From positions 1-17,306 of the forward strand of contig CALZIH010000023.1 of assembly GCA_945787305.1 (NCBI GenBank): a DNA stretch of 17,306 bases, given 5' to 3'. Shown piece after piece: positions 6,033 through 14,712 of the stretch (positions are counted from its first letter, which is position 1; every line of letters starts with the position of its first letter). Source of the stretch: an uncultured Desulfobulbaceae bacterium (lineage in GTDB: Bacteria; Desulfobacterota; Desulfobulbia; Desulfobulbales; Desulfobulbaceae). A program made the translations under genes and the position numbers. The notes under the pieces were generated by a model. It was not told the origin of the DNA, did not search any database, and saw only the letters and a list, made by a program, of their open reading frames with translations.

Positions 6033-6662
6033 TTAAAACGTTATGCCTATCAGAAGTTTGCAGGAGTTCAGCGGCTCATTGGGATCTTTGCTGCCGGCAT
6101 TGGAAATATGATGATACCGGTATTCAAACAAAAGCTCATGTCCCGAATTGAGCCGGTATTCTAAGCCGCAGCCAAATTGATAGTTACCGTTCCAGTCCGC
6201 CCCCATCCCGGGTATGTCTGCAAAACTATACACAGGTCCACCGCCGCCAAAGATGTAGGGCCGCCAATTGTCGCTAGCGGTAAAGGTGTAACTGGCGAGA
6301 AAGTTCAACCCGATCATGGTTGATACATCGGGGCTGACGACAAAATGGACGGGAAGCTCCAGGAGGATGGAGTGAAAGCCCCGGTACCAGCCGGAACCAA
6401 GGTCATCAATGATAAGGTGATTGTAACGTCCAACAAGGTCAATGGTTTCAACCCGTTGGGTGGTCTTCCCCCAGCCGGGAAAACTCTGGCCATAGCCGGC
6501 GAGGAGCGCCCAACGGTCTTTAGAGGTATCAAAAAAAGCCGCATGAGTGGAATCGGGCAGAATGAGGGTGCTGGCAAGGAGGAGAGCGGGGAGGAAGTAA
6601 CAGGTGGCAGGTGAGCGCTTGGTGCGAGGTTTTTTTACCAATACATGTTGTGTGTGCATCAT
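6033..6662 (-). CDS. PagL-like lipid A 3-O-deacylase (acyloxyacyl hydrolase family)
   Basis: This is an outer-membrane beta-barrel enzyme family that removes an ester-linked acyl chain from lipid A. From the chosen ATG (6660-6662) the protein has 209 residues: a signal peptide with positive n-region, hydrophobic PALLLASTLILP core and cleavage-like STHA, then a barrel of alternating strands. The family motif YHHISNAG near the C-terminus (His185 and Ser187 in this numbering) gives the catalytic His-x-Ser pair. The protein ends in hydrophobic-aromatic GITF, typical of a barrel recognised by the Bam machinery. The frame is open further to a TTG at 6683, but the double ATG at 6657-6662 looks better. 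It stands alone between non-coding stretches. General OmpW-like porin is the main alternative, made unlikely by the HxSN motif. Confidence 0.82.
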   Translation of the reverse strand: MMHTQHVLVKKPRTKRSPATCYFLPALLLASTLILPDSTHAAFFDTSKDRWALLAGYGQSFPGWGKTTQRVETIDLVGRYNHLIIDDLGSGWYRGFHSILLELPVHFVVSPDVSTMIGLNFLASYTFTASDNWRPYIFGGGGPVYSFADIPGMGADWNGNYQFGCGLEYRLNSGHELLFEYRYHHISNAGSKDPNEPLNSCKLLIGITF

Positions 6663-7018
6663 CGTCAATGTCGCCCTTTGCAAAAAACGGAAAGATATTG
6701 GTCAGGAACAGTACAACGGATAATCATGTCGGTGTCGTAAAAAGCCTCGCCACCGACGGCGGAAAGGTTGTAACTCTTTGTATTTCCGTAGGCTGCAAAC
6801 GCCGTTTTGGACTTTTTACGAGTCCATCAATCATGAGAACATGACCTTTCTATACTTTAGGCAACCTCAAGTTTGCAAGGAGCTTCTAACCATACCGCTA
6901 AAATCCACCAGACATTGTGGAAAATAATCACCTGACGATCCTTGGCCCTTTTGATTGCTCCTTGCTGTACCGCTACTGGATTGTTAACAGGGGTAGGGGA
7001 GCGGTTCCTTCTGCAGTT
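6663..7018. other. Intergenic region with palindromic repeat element
   Basis: Apart from the inverted-repeat element at 6735-6821 no gene, RNA or clear promoter is recognisable. Short open frames here lack ribosome binding sites and family likeness. Confidence 0.4.
6735..6821. repeat. 87-bp element bounded by TCGTAAAAAG inverted repeats
   Basis: TCGTAAAAAG at 6735-6744 is exactly inverted at 6812-6821. The right end is itself a small hairpin (GGACT/AGTCC, 6809-6825), and a GC-rich CACCGACGGCGG block lies near the left end. It looks like a dispersed intergenic repeat of the kind common in deltaproteobacterial genomes; copy number cannot be judged here. Confidence 0.4.
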
Positions 7019-7810
7019 TTATAGGGTGCTTGCCTCTACTTCTAACCTGACCATATGGACATGCGTTCTCCCTTCAGCATCTAACGGGTGTGCATCTGTG
7101 TATTCTTGAACAACAAGGTTTAAAAAATCCTCTTTTTGATTTTCCGGCAGTCGGTCGGTGTAGGGAAACCAGGTTGTTCGTAGCCAGCCTTTCAAACCCT
7201 CTGCATTTTCGTGGACCATATCTTTTTCTATAAGCTCGATTCGCTGCGCTTGATATCCGGCCTCGGGCAGCCACTTTTCGTAATCCTGTATCGTACAGAA
7301 CCTATAGGGAAAGTCGAAATTGTCGAAATAGCTCTTCCAGTTTTCTGATGTTGTTACTTGGTCAACCACTGCAAGAACGTCCTGCGCATTTCCATACCCG
7401 CCCATTTGGAAGAGGATTTTTGCATTTCCGCGCAAGCATTTTTTGAGATGGATAAGGATCGCTTTATGGTCTTTGACCCAATGTAAGGCCGCGTTTGAAA
7501 AAGCAACCTTGAACTGTTCCTGAAATGATATTGCCGTAGCATCCATTTGATAAAAGGATAAATTTGGACGATTGAATTGACTTTTAGCCAGTTCAATCAT
7601 GCTTGCAGAACGGTCTATGCCGACCGCCTTGCCATCGGCTAACTTTTTGGCGATTGCATTGGTAATTTTTCCATCACCACAGCCAATATCCAATACCTGT
7701 TCATTGCCTTGCAATGCCAGTTTGCTTACCAACTCATTTGCCCATGATTCCTGTGCCGAGGAGTTTTTTGCGTAGTCTTGGGCATTCCAGTTATCGTTCT
7801 GAGTTTTCAT
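7019..7810 (-). CDS. Class I SAM-dependent methyltransferase (trans-aconitate methyltransferase-like)
   Basis: The 263-residue soluble protein has the Rossmann SAM-binding motif VLDIGCGDGKIT (39-50), the acidic ribose-binding residue Asp66 in VGIDRS, and FSNAALHWV (104-112), a motif characteristic of trans-aconitate 2-methyltransferase relatives. The substrate may be a small carboxylic acid but cannot be settled from sequence. The ATG at 7808-7810 follows the membrane-protein gene by 48 bp on the same strand, so the two may be co-transcribed. Codon use appears more AT-rich than in the flanking operons, a weak sign of acquisition. Confidence 0.85.
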   Translation of the reverse strand: MKTQNDNWNAQDYAKNSSAQESWANELVSKLALQGNEQVLDIGCGDGKITNAIAKKLADGKAVGIDRSASMIELAKSQFNRPNLSFYQMDATAISFQEQFKVAFSNAALHWVKDHKAILIHLKKCLRGNAKILFQMGGYGNAQDVLAVVDQVTTSENWKSYFDNFDFPYRFCTIQDYEKWLPEAGYQAQRIELIEKDMVHENAEGLKGWLRTTWFPYTDRLPENQKEDFLNLVVQEYTDAHPLDAEGRTHVHMVRLEVEASTL

Positions 7811-7858
7811 GCGTAGATAGTTCCGTTTGTCGTTCGTATCGGGTTAAACTGGGGGTGC

Positions 7859-8260
7859 TTATTGTTGAGGAACAAACAGTTCCCGGACAGTGAATCTTTC
7901 TCTTTTGGTCGCAAAGAACACCAGTAATCCGACAAGTGTTGTATCGACGACTGCAATGAGAAAGAATTGGGCGGGGAGTAACTCACTCAATATCGAATAC
8001 AGTAGTACAGTGGTGGCGTAACATATTCTCATGAATATAACGACACCGATGCTTGATACATAACGTTTTATGTTTACAGCCGAAATTATCTGTATGTAAG
8101 TCAACATGAAGAGAAAAATACCGATAACCATGGAGTAAAATGGATATATTGCCGGCGTAAGTTGCTTATGGAGGACGCCATGAACCATGAAGAAAATTAT
8201 GCCGCCGATAAAATCCCATGCTGCTCCTGCCAGAAGTACATTTTTTAAGCTATTTTTCAT
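7859..8260 (-). CDS. Small integral membrane protein, four helices, unknown function
   Basis: I do not recognise this 133-residue protein. It has four predicted membrane helices (about residues 8-28, 40-60, 70-91, 96-117), a short positive N-terminus, and a basic C-terminal tail (TKRERFTVRELF) expected in the cytoplasm. The ATG is at 8258-8260 with only a weak purine-rich stretch before it. It lies between the NodB-type deacetylase and the methyltransferase on the same strand and looks AT-richer than region 3. No catalytic motif is visible. Confidence 0.7.
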   Translation of the reverse strand: MKNSLKNVLLAGAAWDFIGGIIFFMVHGVLHKQLTPAIYPFYSMVIGIFLFMLTYIQIISAVNIKRYVSSIGVVIFMRICYATTVLLYSILSELLPAQFFLIAVVDTTLVGLLVFFATKRERFTVRELFVPQQ

Positions 8261-8324
8261 CTCGTTTTCTCACAGAGTAGAGATACAGTGAATTGTTGTA
8301 TATTTACCTGTTATCTATATAGAA

Positions 8325-9140
8325 TCAATATTCCTGGCCGGAAAGTGTTATGTGAATCCGGCGCTGGATGAGTTCCTCCAGGGCGACGACAGTATACTTC
8401 TTTTCCAAAGCGGTAAAGAGACGCTCCAGTTCATTGATCCATTCTTCCACCTGTGTCTGTTGTTGCGGTGGAAGGTCATGGAGCAGGATAATTGCCCCTG
8501 GTCGTAATTTTTTAAGGATTTTTCCTGTCAGGTTATGGATATTTCGGTTTCCCCGATCAAGGGCGCGACAGCTGTAGGCAATGGTCGTCAAGCCTTCACG
8601 GGCTAACACCTTGTGTAGACGAGGCCCGGTGATGCCGGCTGGTGGACGGAAGACAAGCGGCTGCACGCCTGATTTTTTAAGAATTTCCTGGGTGTTATGG
8701 ATGTCTTTCTGCAGGGTGCCTTGAGCTCGCAGCATAAGCATGGGGTCATGCCTCCAGGAATGGTTGCCGATGGTATGCCCTTGCGCCAGGATATCTTTGA
8801 TCAACTGCGGATGTTTTGCGGCTTTTTCGCCCACCACGAAAAAGGTGGCCTGGAGGTCATAGCGAGCAAGCAGCTCAAGGAGGATGGGCGTGGATGCCGG
8901 CGAGGGACCGTCATCAAAGGTGAGAGCAATGCCGGTTGATCCAGGTTTGCCTCGGCTGATAATCGGCAGAAAAAAGGAAAACCTTGGGAAAAATGGGGCG
9001 CCAAGGCAGAGGAACAGATAGGTGAGTAGAGGAATAGCCGCCAGACCCGGAGCCAACAACAAGAGCAGGAAACCAAACAGCAGGGCGGCACAACCGAATT
9101 TTTCCGCCAGGGAAATGGGAATGTTGTAATTATTTTGCAT
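8325..9140 (-). CDS. Membrane-anchored NodB-type polysaccharide deacetylase (CE4)
   Basis: This predicted metal-dependent deacetylase begins with two hydrophobic segments, then the NodB domain facing the periplasm. Numbering from the ATG at 9138-9140 (271 residues): motif 1 TFDDGPS (74-80) with the catalytic base and metal Asp, motif 2 HSWRH (127-131) metal histidines, motif 3 RPPAG (165-169), motif 5 LLHD (219-222). The usual D-x-x-DW motif 4 is replaced by SCRALDRG, suggesting a divergent substrate. The frame stays open to an ATG at 9206, but that would put 22 residues over the end of the exporter gene; the chosen start overlaps it by 11 bp. It is last in the GT25-exporter-deacetylase unit. 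Substrate may be the exported glycolipid rather than chitin or peptidoglycan (inference). Confidence 0.88.
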   Translation of the reverse strand: MQNNYNIPISLAEKFGCAALLFGFLLLLLAPGLAAIPLLTYLFLCLGAPFFPRFSFFLPIISRGKPGSTGIALTFDDGPSPASTPILLELLARYDLQATFFVVGEKAAKHPQLIKDILAQGHTIGNHSWRHDPMLMLRAQGTLQKDIHNTQEILKKSGVQPLVFRPPAGITGPRLHKVLAREGLTTIAYSCRALDRGNRNIHNLTGKILKKLRPGAIILLHDLPPQQQTQVEEWINELERLFTALEKKYTVVALEELIQRRIHITLSGQEY

Positions 9141-12100
9141 CAGACGCATTTGTATCGGCCCGGGCAACCATCCAGACCAGTTCCGGGTTGGTTGCGGAAA
9201 CTTCATTGGTGAGAGTACATAGACCTGCTTTGGTTAAAAGCTCAGTCATTCTATCAGCGGAACGGTACCATGCCTGCCCACCCGAAAGCTTGATTCTGTA
9301 ATCCTCAAGCCGCCAGGACCAGGATGGAGGGCCATCGGGCCGCACGACAAAGCGTGTCACCAGAATGCCGGCCGAAGCAAGTTTGCCTACACTTAGTTCC
9401 AATAAGGTGCAGACGGCCTCATCATCCAGATAATGGAGCATGTCCAGGAGCAGAACCACATCAGCTGCCTCCGGCACCTCAGGCAGAGCAGGGGCCCAAC
9501 CTTGCACAACGGTTCCTCTGCAGCCGATGGCCCTGGCAGCAACTCTGACCCGTTCAGGGTCGGGATCAATACCGAAGACCCTTGATTGCGGCAAACTCTC
9601 CAGACACCAGCAGGCAGGGATACCATAGCCACAGCCGATATCCATAATTAACGGTGCATCTGTGCTCCTCACTTCGAGCATACGAGGCAGGTCGTCAAAC
9701 AGGGGGTCAAACTGCAGCTTAAAGCGGGTAAACATCCTGGGGTAGGCCTCCAGCAGACGAAACCTTTTGCGGATACGCTGCTTGATATTTCCATTTTTTA
9801 TACCCGGATCTGTTTGGGAAAAATACCAGTTCAGCAGGGGCGGCAGCAGGAGAAAGGCGCCAAGCAGGGAATAGGCAATACCAAAGAACGAGGTAATACC
9901 AATACTCCTGAGCAGGGAGTGCTCGGCAAAAGCGAGGACTCCAAAACCTATAAGGGTCGAGGCTCCGGCCATAAAGACCGCCGTGCGTACCAGAGCATAG
10001 GAAGGATGGCTGATTTCCAGGTAGCGTTGATGTGCTCTGACAGTAAAGATTGAGTAATCAATGCCCATGCCCAGGATGACAATGGAGAGCATCAAGCCGG
10101 GAATATCCAGAGGATGGCCAATCAGGTTCAGGGTGCCCAGGGTGCAGATGTAAGCAAAGATGGCTGGCAGCAAGGTCAGCAGGGTCAGTTGCAGGTTCAA
10201 ATAAAAGAAGAGCAAAAAAAGGGAGATGCTGATGGCAATGATCAGCAGCATGGTAGTGAAGGTGGAAAAGAGAATATCTGCAAGTCGTATAGAAAAATAG
10301 TCTGCATCAAATATTTTGCCATACGGGCTGTAGCGGGCAAAGAAGTCGGCCGGATCGTACTGTTCGCCAGGGGTAATGGTAATAAATTGGATTAATCGCC
10401 CGGTTTCGTTATTTTTGGCTATTCCCATAAGCTCGTTATAGCGCCCAGGAAGAGCGATTTTTTCCGGAACTTGTGGGACGGGGTTGAGCATGGAGAGAAA
10501 GGGGGAAAAGGCCTCTTTCGTGAAACCAAACCCTTCTCCTGCACCTGTCAACTGTTTGGTCAATTCTTCTACCCGCTGTTGGTTCCAGAATTTTTTCCAG
10601 GCAACGAGATTCCGGTCGGCCTGTTCCTGGCCCGGAAAGAGCATCGACGGCACAAAGGCTGAATCAATTCGGGTGGCATGGATATCCGGGTTGATTGTTT
10701 TGAGCAGATGGTCATTCTGTCGCTGGAGTTCTTCTACCGAGTTGGCCGAGGTCATGAGATACACCCTGTCGCCGATATTTCCCCAGACCTCGGAAAAAAG
10801 AGTATCGGCCTTCATGGTCTCAGTGCTGACGGTGTTCATGCTGTTGAGGCTGACATGGAATTGCGGTTTGGCAAAAAATAACATTCCCAGTGCCAGGACA
10901 GCGGCTAGAACAGCTCCGGGATTGCCGGTACTGTAAAGCATGTTCACTATTTTTCTCAGGGGCAGGCTGCGCTGCGTTGCCGGAGGCATTACCGGAAAAA
11001 TTCGTGGAAAAACAGAGTGGACAAAACAAAAGGAAAAAAAGATACCCAGCGCTGTGAATTGTCCCAGCTGGGTAAAGATGGGAAAACCGCTGAAACTGAG
11101 CACCATGAAGGCACCAATGGTTGTGAGGACCGCCATGATCGCCACGGCCCGGACTTCCCGGGCAGCATCCTTGCCGCTGGTTGCATGGGAACGATCAAGA
11201 AAGAGCAGGTAGGCGATGCCGTGATCGACGGTGATGGAAATGATGGCGCCACCAAAACCAAGGATCATAATGGAAATGGAGGAGTGGAACAGGGAATAAA
11301 CCAGGAGGGCGGCAGCCGTACCGGCAAGGGCGGGAACAAGGGAGAGCAGGCCGACCAATGGCCGGTGAAAGGAAAACAGCAGGAGCAGGGCAATGCCGCC
11401 GGTTGCCAGCAGCAGGGCCTGTTGCACATCGTGGCGAATGATGTGTTCATTATCCAGTGCGGCCCGATAGGCTCCTACCGGGGTAACCGTGATTTTCAGC
11501 TCATCGTCGGTATAGGTTTGGGAGAGTTCTGTTGTGGCCATAGCAATGCGTTGGGCTATTGCACCGGCTGCTTTTGTATTGGTCCCCGAGGAGATTGGTT
11601 TGGCAGTTACCAGGAGGTGGCGGCCATCGGCAGAGATCAGGCTACCCTTATAAAACCTGGAATCCAAGGATGGAGCCAGAGGCGCCATTCTTGCCAAAAC
11701 CGAATCCTTAAGGCCCAGAGGATCTGTTTCGATAAATTGCGCCTGACCGATTCCCTCCAGGCTGCCCAGGTTGTCTACAATATCACCTAGGCGCTGGTAA
11801 ACAGTATCACCTTGCAGCAGGGGGAGAATGTGTTGCTCCAGGTCCCGTTCGGAATAGAGCAGGGGAAGGTTTTTGACCACATGCAGGGCGAGATCCGGAA
11901 TCAGGTTGCCGGTTTCTTTTATGCCGACAACAGAGAAAAGACCGCTTGCCAAGAGTTGTTGCTCAAGGAAGGCGCCGCACTCGACCAAAAGGTCGGGATC
12001 ATCCCGGTTGATCATGATGTCGATGGCAATCTGATCATGAATGGGATGGTTGCGAAAGATTTCCAGCCCATCGCCGATGATCCTCTCTTCTGTCGGCAGG

Positions 12101-12201
12101 GAGCGGACGATATCGGTATCAATATCAAGGCGGAGCAGACCCAGGCCTGCGCAGGCAAGAATAAGCACCAGGACTACTGACAGGAGGCGGAAATTGAACA
12201 T
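9130..12201 (-). CDS. MMPL/RND-type exporter fused to a C-terminal methyltransferase
   Basis: The 1023-residue protein has an RND-like layout: TM1 (5-23), a periplasmic domain (25-255), a TM bundle (about 262-405), TM7 (about 428-446), a second periplasmic domain (448-640) and a final TM bundle (about 645-793). Charged residues fit MMPL proton relays: Asp326 in TVDHGIAYL and Asp715 in GMGIDYSIFT. This half resembles the predicted exporters found in aryl polyene and related lipid clusters. After a basic linker (800-830) comes a cytoplasmic class I methyltransferase with MDIGCGYGIP (853-862) and FGIDPDPERV (876-885). The two domains are one open frame with no stop. It lies 6 bp after the GT25 gene and overlaps the deacetylase. 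Likely role: moving a lipid or polyketide across the inner membrane, perhaps with methylation before export (inference). Confidence 0.92.
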   Translation of the reverse strand: MFNFRLLSVVLVLILACAGLGLLRLDIDTDIVRSLPTEERIIGDGLEIFRNHPIHDQIAIDIMINRDDPDLLVECGAFLEQQLLASGLFSVVGIKETGNLIPDLALHVVKNLPLLYSERDLEQHILPLLQGDTVYQRLGDIVDNLGSLEGIGQAQFIETDPLGLKDSVLARMAPLAPSLDSRFYKGSLISADGRHLLVTAKPISSGTNTKAAGAIAQRIAMATTELSQTYTDDELKITVTPVGAYRAALDNEHIIRHDVQQALLLATGGIALLLLFSFHRPLVGLLSLVPALAGTAAALLVYSLFHSSISIMILGFGGAIISITVDHGIAYLLFLDRSHATSGKDAAREVRAVAIMAVLTTIGAFMVLSFSGFPIFTQLGQFTALGIFFSFCFVHSVFPRIFPVMPPATQRSLPLRKIVNMLYSTGNPGAVLAAVLALGMLFFAKPQFHVSLNSMNTVSTETMKADTLFSEVWGNIGDRVYLMTSANSVEELQRQNDHLLKTINPDIHATRIDSAFVPSMLFPGQEQADRNLVAWKKFWNQQRVEELTKQLTGAGEGFGFTKEAFSPFLSMLNPVPQVPEKIALPGRYNELMGIAKNNETGRLIQFITITPGEQYDPADFFARYSPYGKIFDADYFSIRLADILFSTFTTMLLIIAISISLFLLFFYLNLQLTLLTLLPAIFAYICTLGTLNLIGHPLDIPGLMLSIVILGMGIDYSIFTVRAHQRYLEISHPSYALVRTAVFMAGASTLIGFGVLAFAEHSLLRSIGITSFFGIAYSLLGAFLLLPPLLNWYFSQTDPGIKNGNIKQRIRKRFRLLEAYPRMFTRFKLQFDPLFDDLPRMLEVRSTDAPLIMDIGCGYGIPACWCLESLPQSRVFGIDPDPERVRVAARAIGCRGTVVQGWAPALPEVPEAADVVLLLDMLHYLDDEAVCTLLELSVGKLASAGILVTRFVVRPDGPPSWSWRLEDYRIKLSGGQAWYRSADRMTELLTKAGLCTLTNEVSATNPELVWMVARADTNASDAK

Positions 12202-12207
12202 GTTGGC

Positions 12208-13029
12208 TTAATCGCGGAACGTCATGGTAAGCACCGCAAGCAATAGAAGAACAAGCAGGTGGGCTGAGAGGATAAGCGGTTTATGGTTCTGGTAGAATTC
12301 ATTGGTTTTCTGGATGAACGGCAGGCCACCAAAGAGTCTTCGCATGCGATCGATGGCCACTGTCCGGTTATCGCTACCGGCCTGACCCTGAAAGGCAATC
12401 ATGGGGTAGATGGCAAAAAAATCGGGGCTTTTATGTTGCCGCAGCAGATCGTCAAAGGGAACTCCTTGCCAGGTTGCACGGGCCAATCGTTTGGCAACGG
12501 TCCTGTTGAGGGCATAGGCATGGGCAAGGCAACGGTATTGTATTTGCACAACGGTTTGTTTTTCTGTGGCTGCACTTCCGTTGGTAATACAACCAAGGAA
12601 AAACGCATCCCACTCCGGATTGTCGTGTAAAAACAGACAGGCTTCCTGTAGCGCCTCGGCATTATAGCCCCGAAAGAGAATATCATCCTCGAAAATCAGG
12701 ATATGCTGCCCATTATCCTCTAGTCCTTTGTTAATACAATGGATATGGGACTCAAAGATTCCCTGTTCAGGATTGTTGGCGTGTTTTTCAACAATGATAA
12801 ATTCAACTCGTTCCAGAAGCCCGACCTTGGCAAACTCCTTACCGGCCAGTTCCCGCCTGTCTCGTCGGGTATCAAGAGAGATACAGTAAATTTTATCAAA
12901 AAACTGCCAGCTCTGGGGAGAGTTCACTGATTTTAGGCTACCTTGAATAATTGTATTTTCGATCGCTCTAGGCGTTATGCTCAAAATGTTATCCTGAAAA
13001 TATCCTGCCTGTGGTAAAATTGTTCGCAT
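12208..13029 (-). CDS. Glycosyltransferase family 25 protein with C-terminal membrane anchor
   Basis: This is a lipooligosaccharide-type GT25 enzyme that would transfer a sugar from a nucleotide donor. Family motifs: YCISLDTRRDRR (48-59), GIFESHIHCI (90-99), and the metal/donor-binding ILIFEDDI (110-117), followed by HAYALNR. The usual GT25 is soluble; here the last 25 residues hold a hydrophobic helix (about 250-270) ending in a short tail, so the enzyme is probably tail-anchored. The first 40 residues precede the domain and are not recognised. The ATG at 13027-13029 has no clear Shine-Dalgarno. It is the first gene of the leftward unit, divergent from the B12-radical SAM gene across a 384-bp gap. 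Confidence 0.87.
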   Translation of the reverse strand: MRTILPQAGYFQDNILSITPRAIENTIIQGSLKSVNSPQSWQFFDKIYCISLDTRRDRRELAGKEFAKVGLLERVEFIIVEKHANNPEQGIFESHIHCINKGLEDNGQHILIFEDDILFRGYNAEALQEACLFLHDNPEWDAFFLGCITNGSAATEKQTVVQIQYRCLAHAYALNRTVAKRLARATWQGVPFDDLLRQHKSPDFFAIYPMIAFQGQAGSDNRTVAIDRMRRLFGGLPFIQKTNEFYQNHKPLILSAHLLVLLLLAVLTMTFRD

Positions 13030-13413
13030 GCCTCGGAGTCTTCGCTTACCTGATCTCGAACGAAAATCCTAATTTTTCAAGGCACCCTTTATTTTGAAAA
13101 AGGTTGATAATGGCCCTGCTGTGGAGAAGCACCTCAAATTATTTTAAACCAAACTGGTAGTTACGTCATGGTTAAAAGAATAAGCTGATCAAGAATCTTA
13201 TCGAGATGATTCATCACCTGTATATTCGCTTTAAGGGTGCGCCGTTTTTTCTATCGGGTTCGGAGAACGGATAAAAAGAAGTCCCGATTATTTCATTTGG
13301 TGTTTTTTGTAGTTTAATTTATCCGTGATAGGGATATAAAAAACACACTTGGGGTGGCGGGCTTGCCCATTGCCTCCTCCGTATAGTATATTTTCTTCAC
13401 CTGTTTGATAGAG
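13030..13413. other. 384-bp divergent intergenic region
   Basis: Promoters of both the leftward and rightward units should lie here, but no convincing -35/-10 pair was found. TATAAA near 13335 and TATAGT at 13382-13387 are possible -10 boxes for the rightward unit with poor -35 partners. An imperfect CCGTT/AACGG stem lies around 13242-13270. No gene or riboswitch was recognised. Confidence 0.4.
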
Positions 13414-14709
13414 ATGAATATTCTCCTTATTAACCCACCAAATTGTGGACGAAGTATTCCTGAAGAACGCTATGGAATTGGTTCGCTCAAGCAGATCTTT
13501 CGCGGCGAACCTCTTGCCCTGGAAGAACTGGCGGGCAACCTGCCTGAACATACTGTACGCATTCTGGACCTGAAAGCCGATCCCGATGGTTTGGACTCGG
13601 AAATGCACGGGTTTCATCCCGATGTGGTGGGCATCACCGGTGTGACCTGTGAGGCCAACACTATGCTTGAGCTGGCTGCCCAGGTGAAGGAGACCTGTCG
13701 CGCTACGGTGGTGGTCGGAGGGATTCATGCCAGCAACGATCCTGCTTTTTTTAATCAAATCGCTGTTGATTATATTGTCAGGGGACTGGGGAAAAAAACC
13801 TTTGCCGATCTCATTGCTCTATTAGAGCGGGAAGAAAAGACTTTTTTACCGGCTGGTGTAATCCGAACCCGGCCCGGACAGCTTCTCGATGTACAGGCCA
13901 TGAGCAATACGGCCTCTGACCTGGTTATGGAACGGCCTCCGGCCTATCACCTGGTCAGTCAATACCGCTCACACTATATCCTGGAAAAACTCGGGATCAA
14001 TATGGGCTTTGTGGCCTCGGCATACGGTTGTCCGCATTCCTGCTCCTTTTGTTCCATCAGGGGACAGACAGGTGGCGGATATCTGACCAAATCCATTGGT
14101 GCCGTTATAAGAGACATCGAGATGCTTGTGGATATTCCCGTCATCAGGCTGGTTGATGCCAACACCTTCGGCAATGTAGACAGGGCAAAACAACTTGGCC
14201 GGGCACTGAAGGCGGCCGGGTTCAACAAACAGTATCTGGCCGATATCCGATCCGATACGGTCGTTCGTTATCCGCAAATGCTCCAGGAGTGGAAAGAGGC
14301 CGGCCTTCGGGCGGTTATCATCGGTTTTGAAGAAATCAGTGATGAGAGCCTCACCGCCATGAACAAGAAAAATGAGGCTCGGATAAACACCGAGGCGATT
14401 GCCATTCTTAACGACATCGGTATCACCATTGTCGGAGACTTTATCATTTCTCCAGACTACGATGAAAAAGATTTTGAACGCCTTAATGGTTACCTTACGG
14501 AAAACCGCATTGATTTACCGATGATCACCGTGATGACCCCTCTACCGGGAACCCCCCTCTACCATGAGCTGCGGCACCGGGTTTCCAATCACAATCTCGA
14601 TTATTATACCCTGACCAATGCCGTGATGCCGACCAGGCTTGATGAAAAACGTTTTTATACGTTATATGCCGATGTACTTGCAGACAGTCATCGAAACGCA
14701 CGATTATAA
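13414..14709 (+). CDS. B12-binding domain radical SAM protein
   Basis: The 431-residue cytoplasmic protein starts MNILLINPPNCG, then a cobalamin-binding Rossmann domain (about 1-140; VVVGGIHAS at 99-107), and a radical SAM domain with C206-x3-C210-x2-C213 (YGCPHSCSFCSIR). A GFEEIS stretch and a PLPGTPLY segment near the end are typical of class B radical SAM methylases and cyclases. It could methylate or otherwise modify an unactivated carbon in a lipid or polyketide. The frame is open from a TTG at 13405, but ATG 13414 gives the standard family opening. It is separated from the ketosynthase by 3 bp, so the two are co-transcribed and probably act in one pathway. Substrate unknown. Confidence 0.9.
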   Translation: MNILLINPPNCGRSIPEERYGIGSLKQIFRGEPLALEELAGNLPEHTVRILDLKADPDGLDSEMHGFHPDVVGITGVTCEANTMLELAAQVKETCRATVVVGGIHASNDPAFFNQIAVDYIVRGLGKKTFADLIALLEREEKTFLPAGVIRTRPGQLLDVQAMSNTASDLVMERPPAYHLVSQYRSHYILEKLGINMGFVASAYGCPHSCSFCSIRGQTGGGYLTKSIGAVIRDIEMLVDIPVIRLVDANTFGNVDRAKQLGRALKAAGFNKQYLADIRSDTVVRYPQMLQEWKEAGLRAVIIGFEEISDESLTAMNKKNEARINTEAIAILNDIGITIVGDFIISPDYDEKDFERLNGYLTENRIDLPMITVMTPLPGTPLYHELRHRVSNHNLDYYTLTNAVMPTRLDEKRFYTLYADVLADSHRNARL

Positions 14710-14712
14710 TCA

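Noticed and set aside
11017..11790. 257-codon plus-strand frame inside the exporter gene
   Set aside because: Antisense to an intact 1023-residue gene; composition is low-complexity Gly/Gln/Lys with no recognisable domain.
13288..13758. 156-codon minus-strand frame overlapping the B12-radical SAM start
   Set aside because: Mostly antisense to a conserved cobalamin-binding domain and without family likeness.
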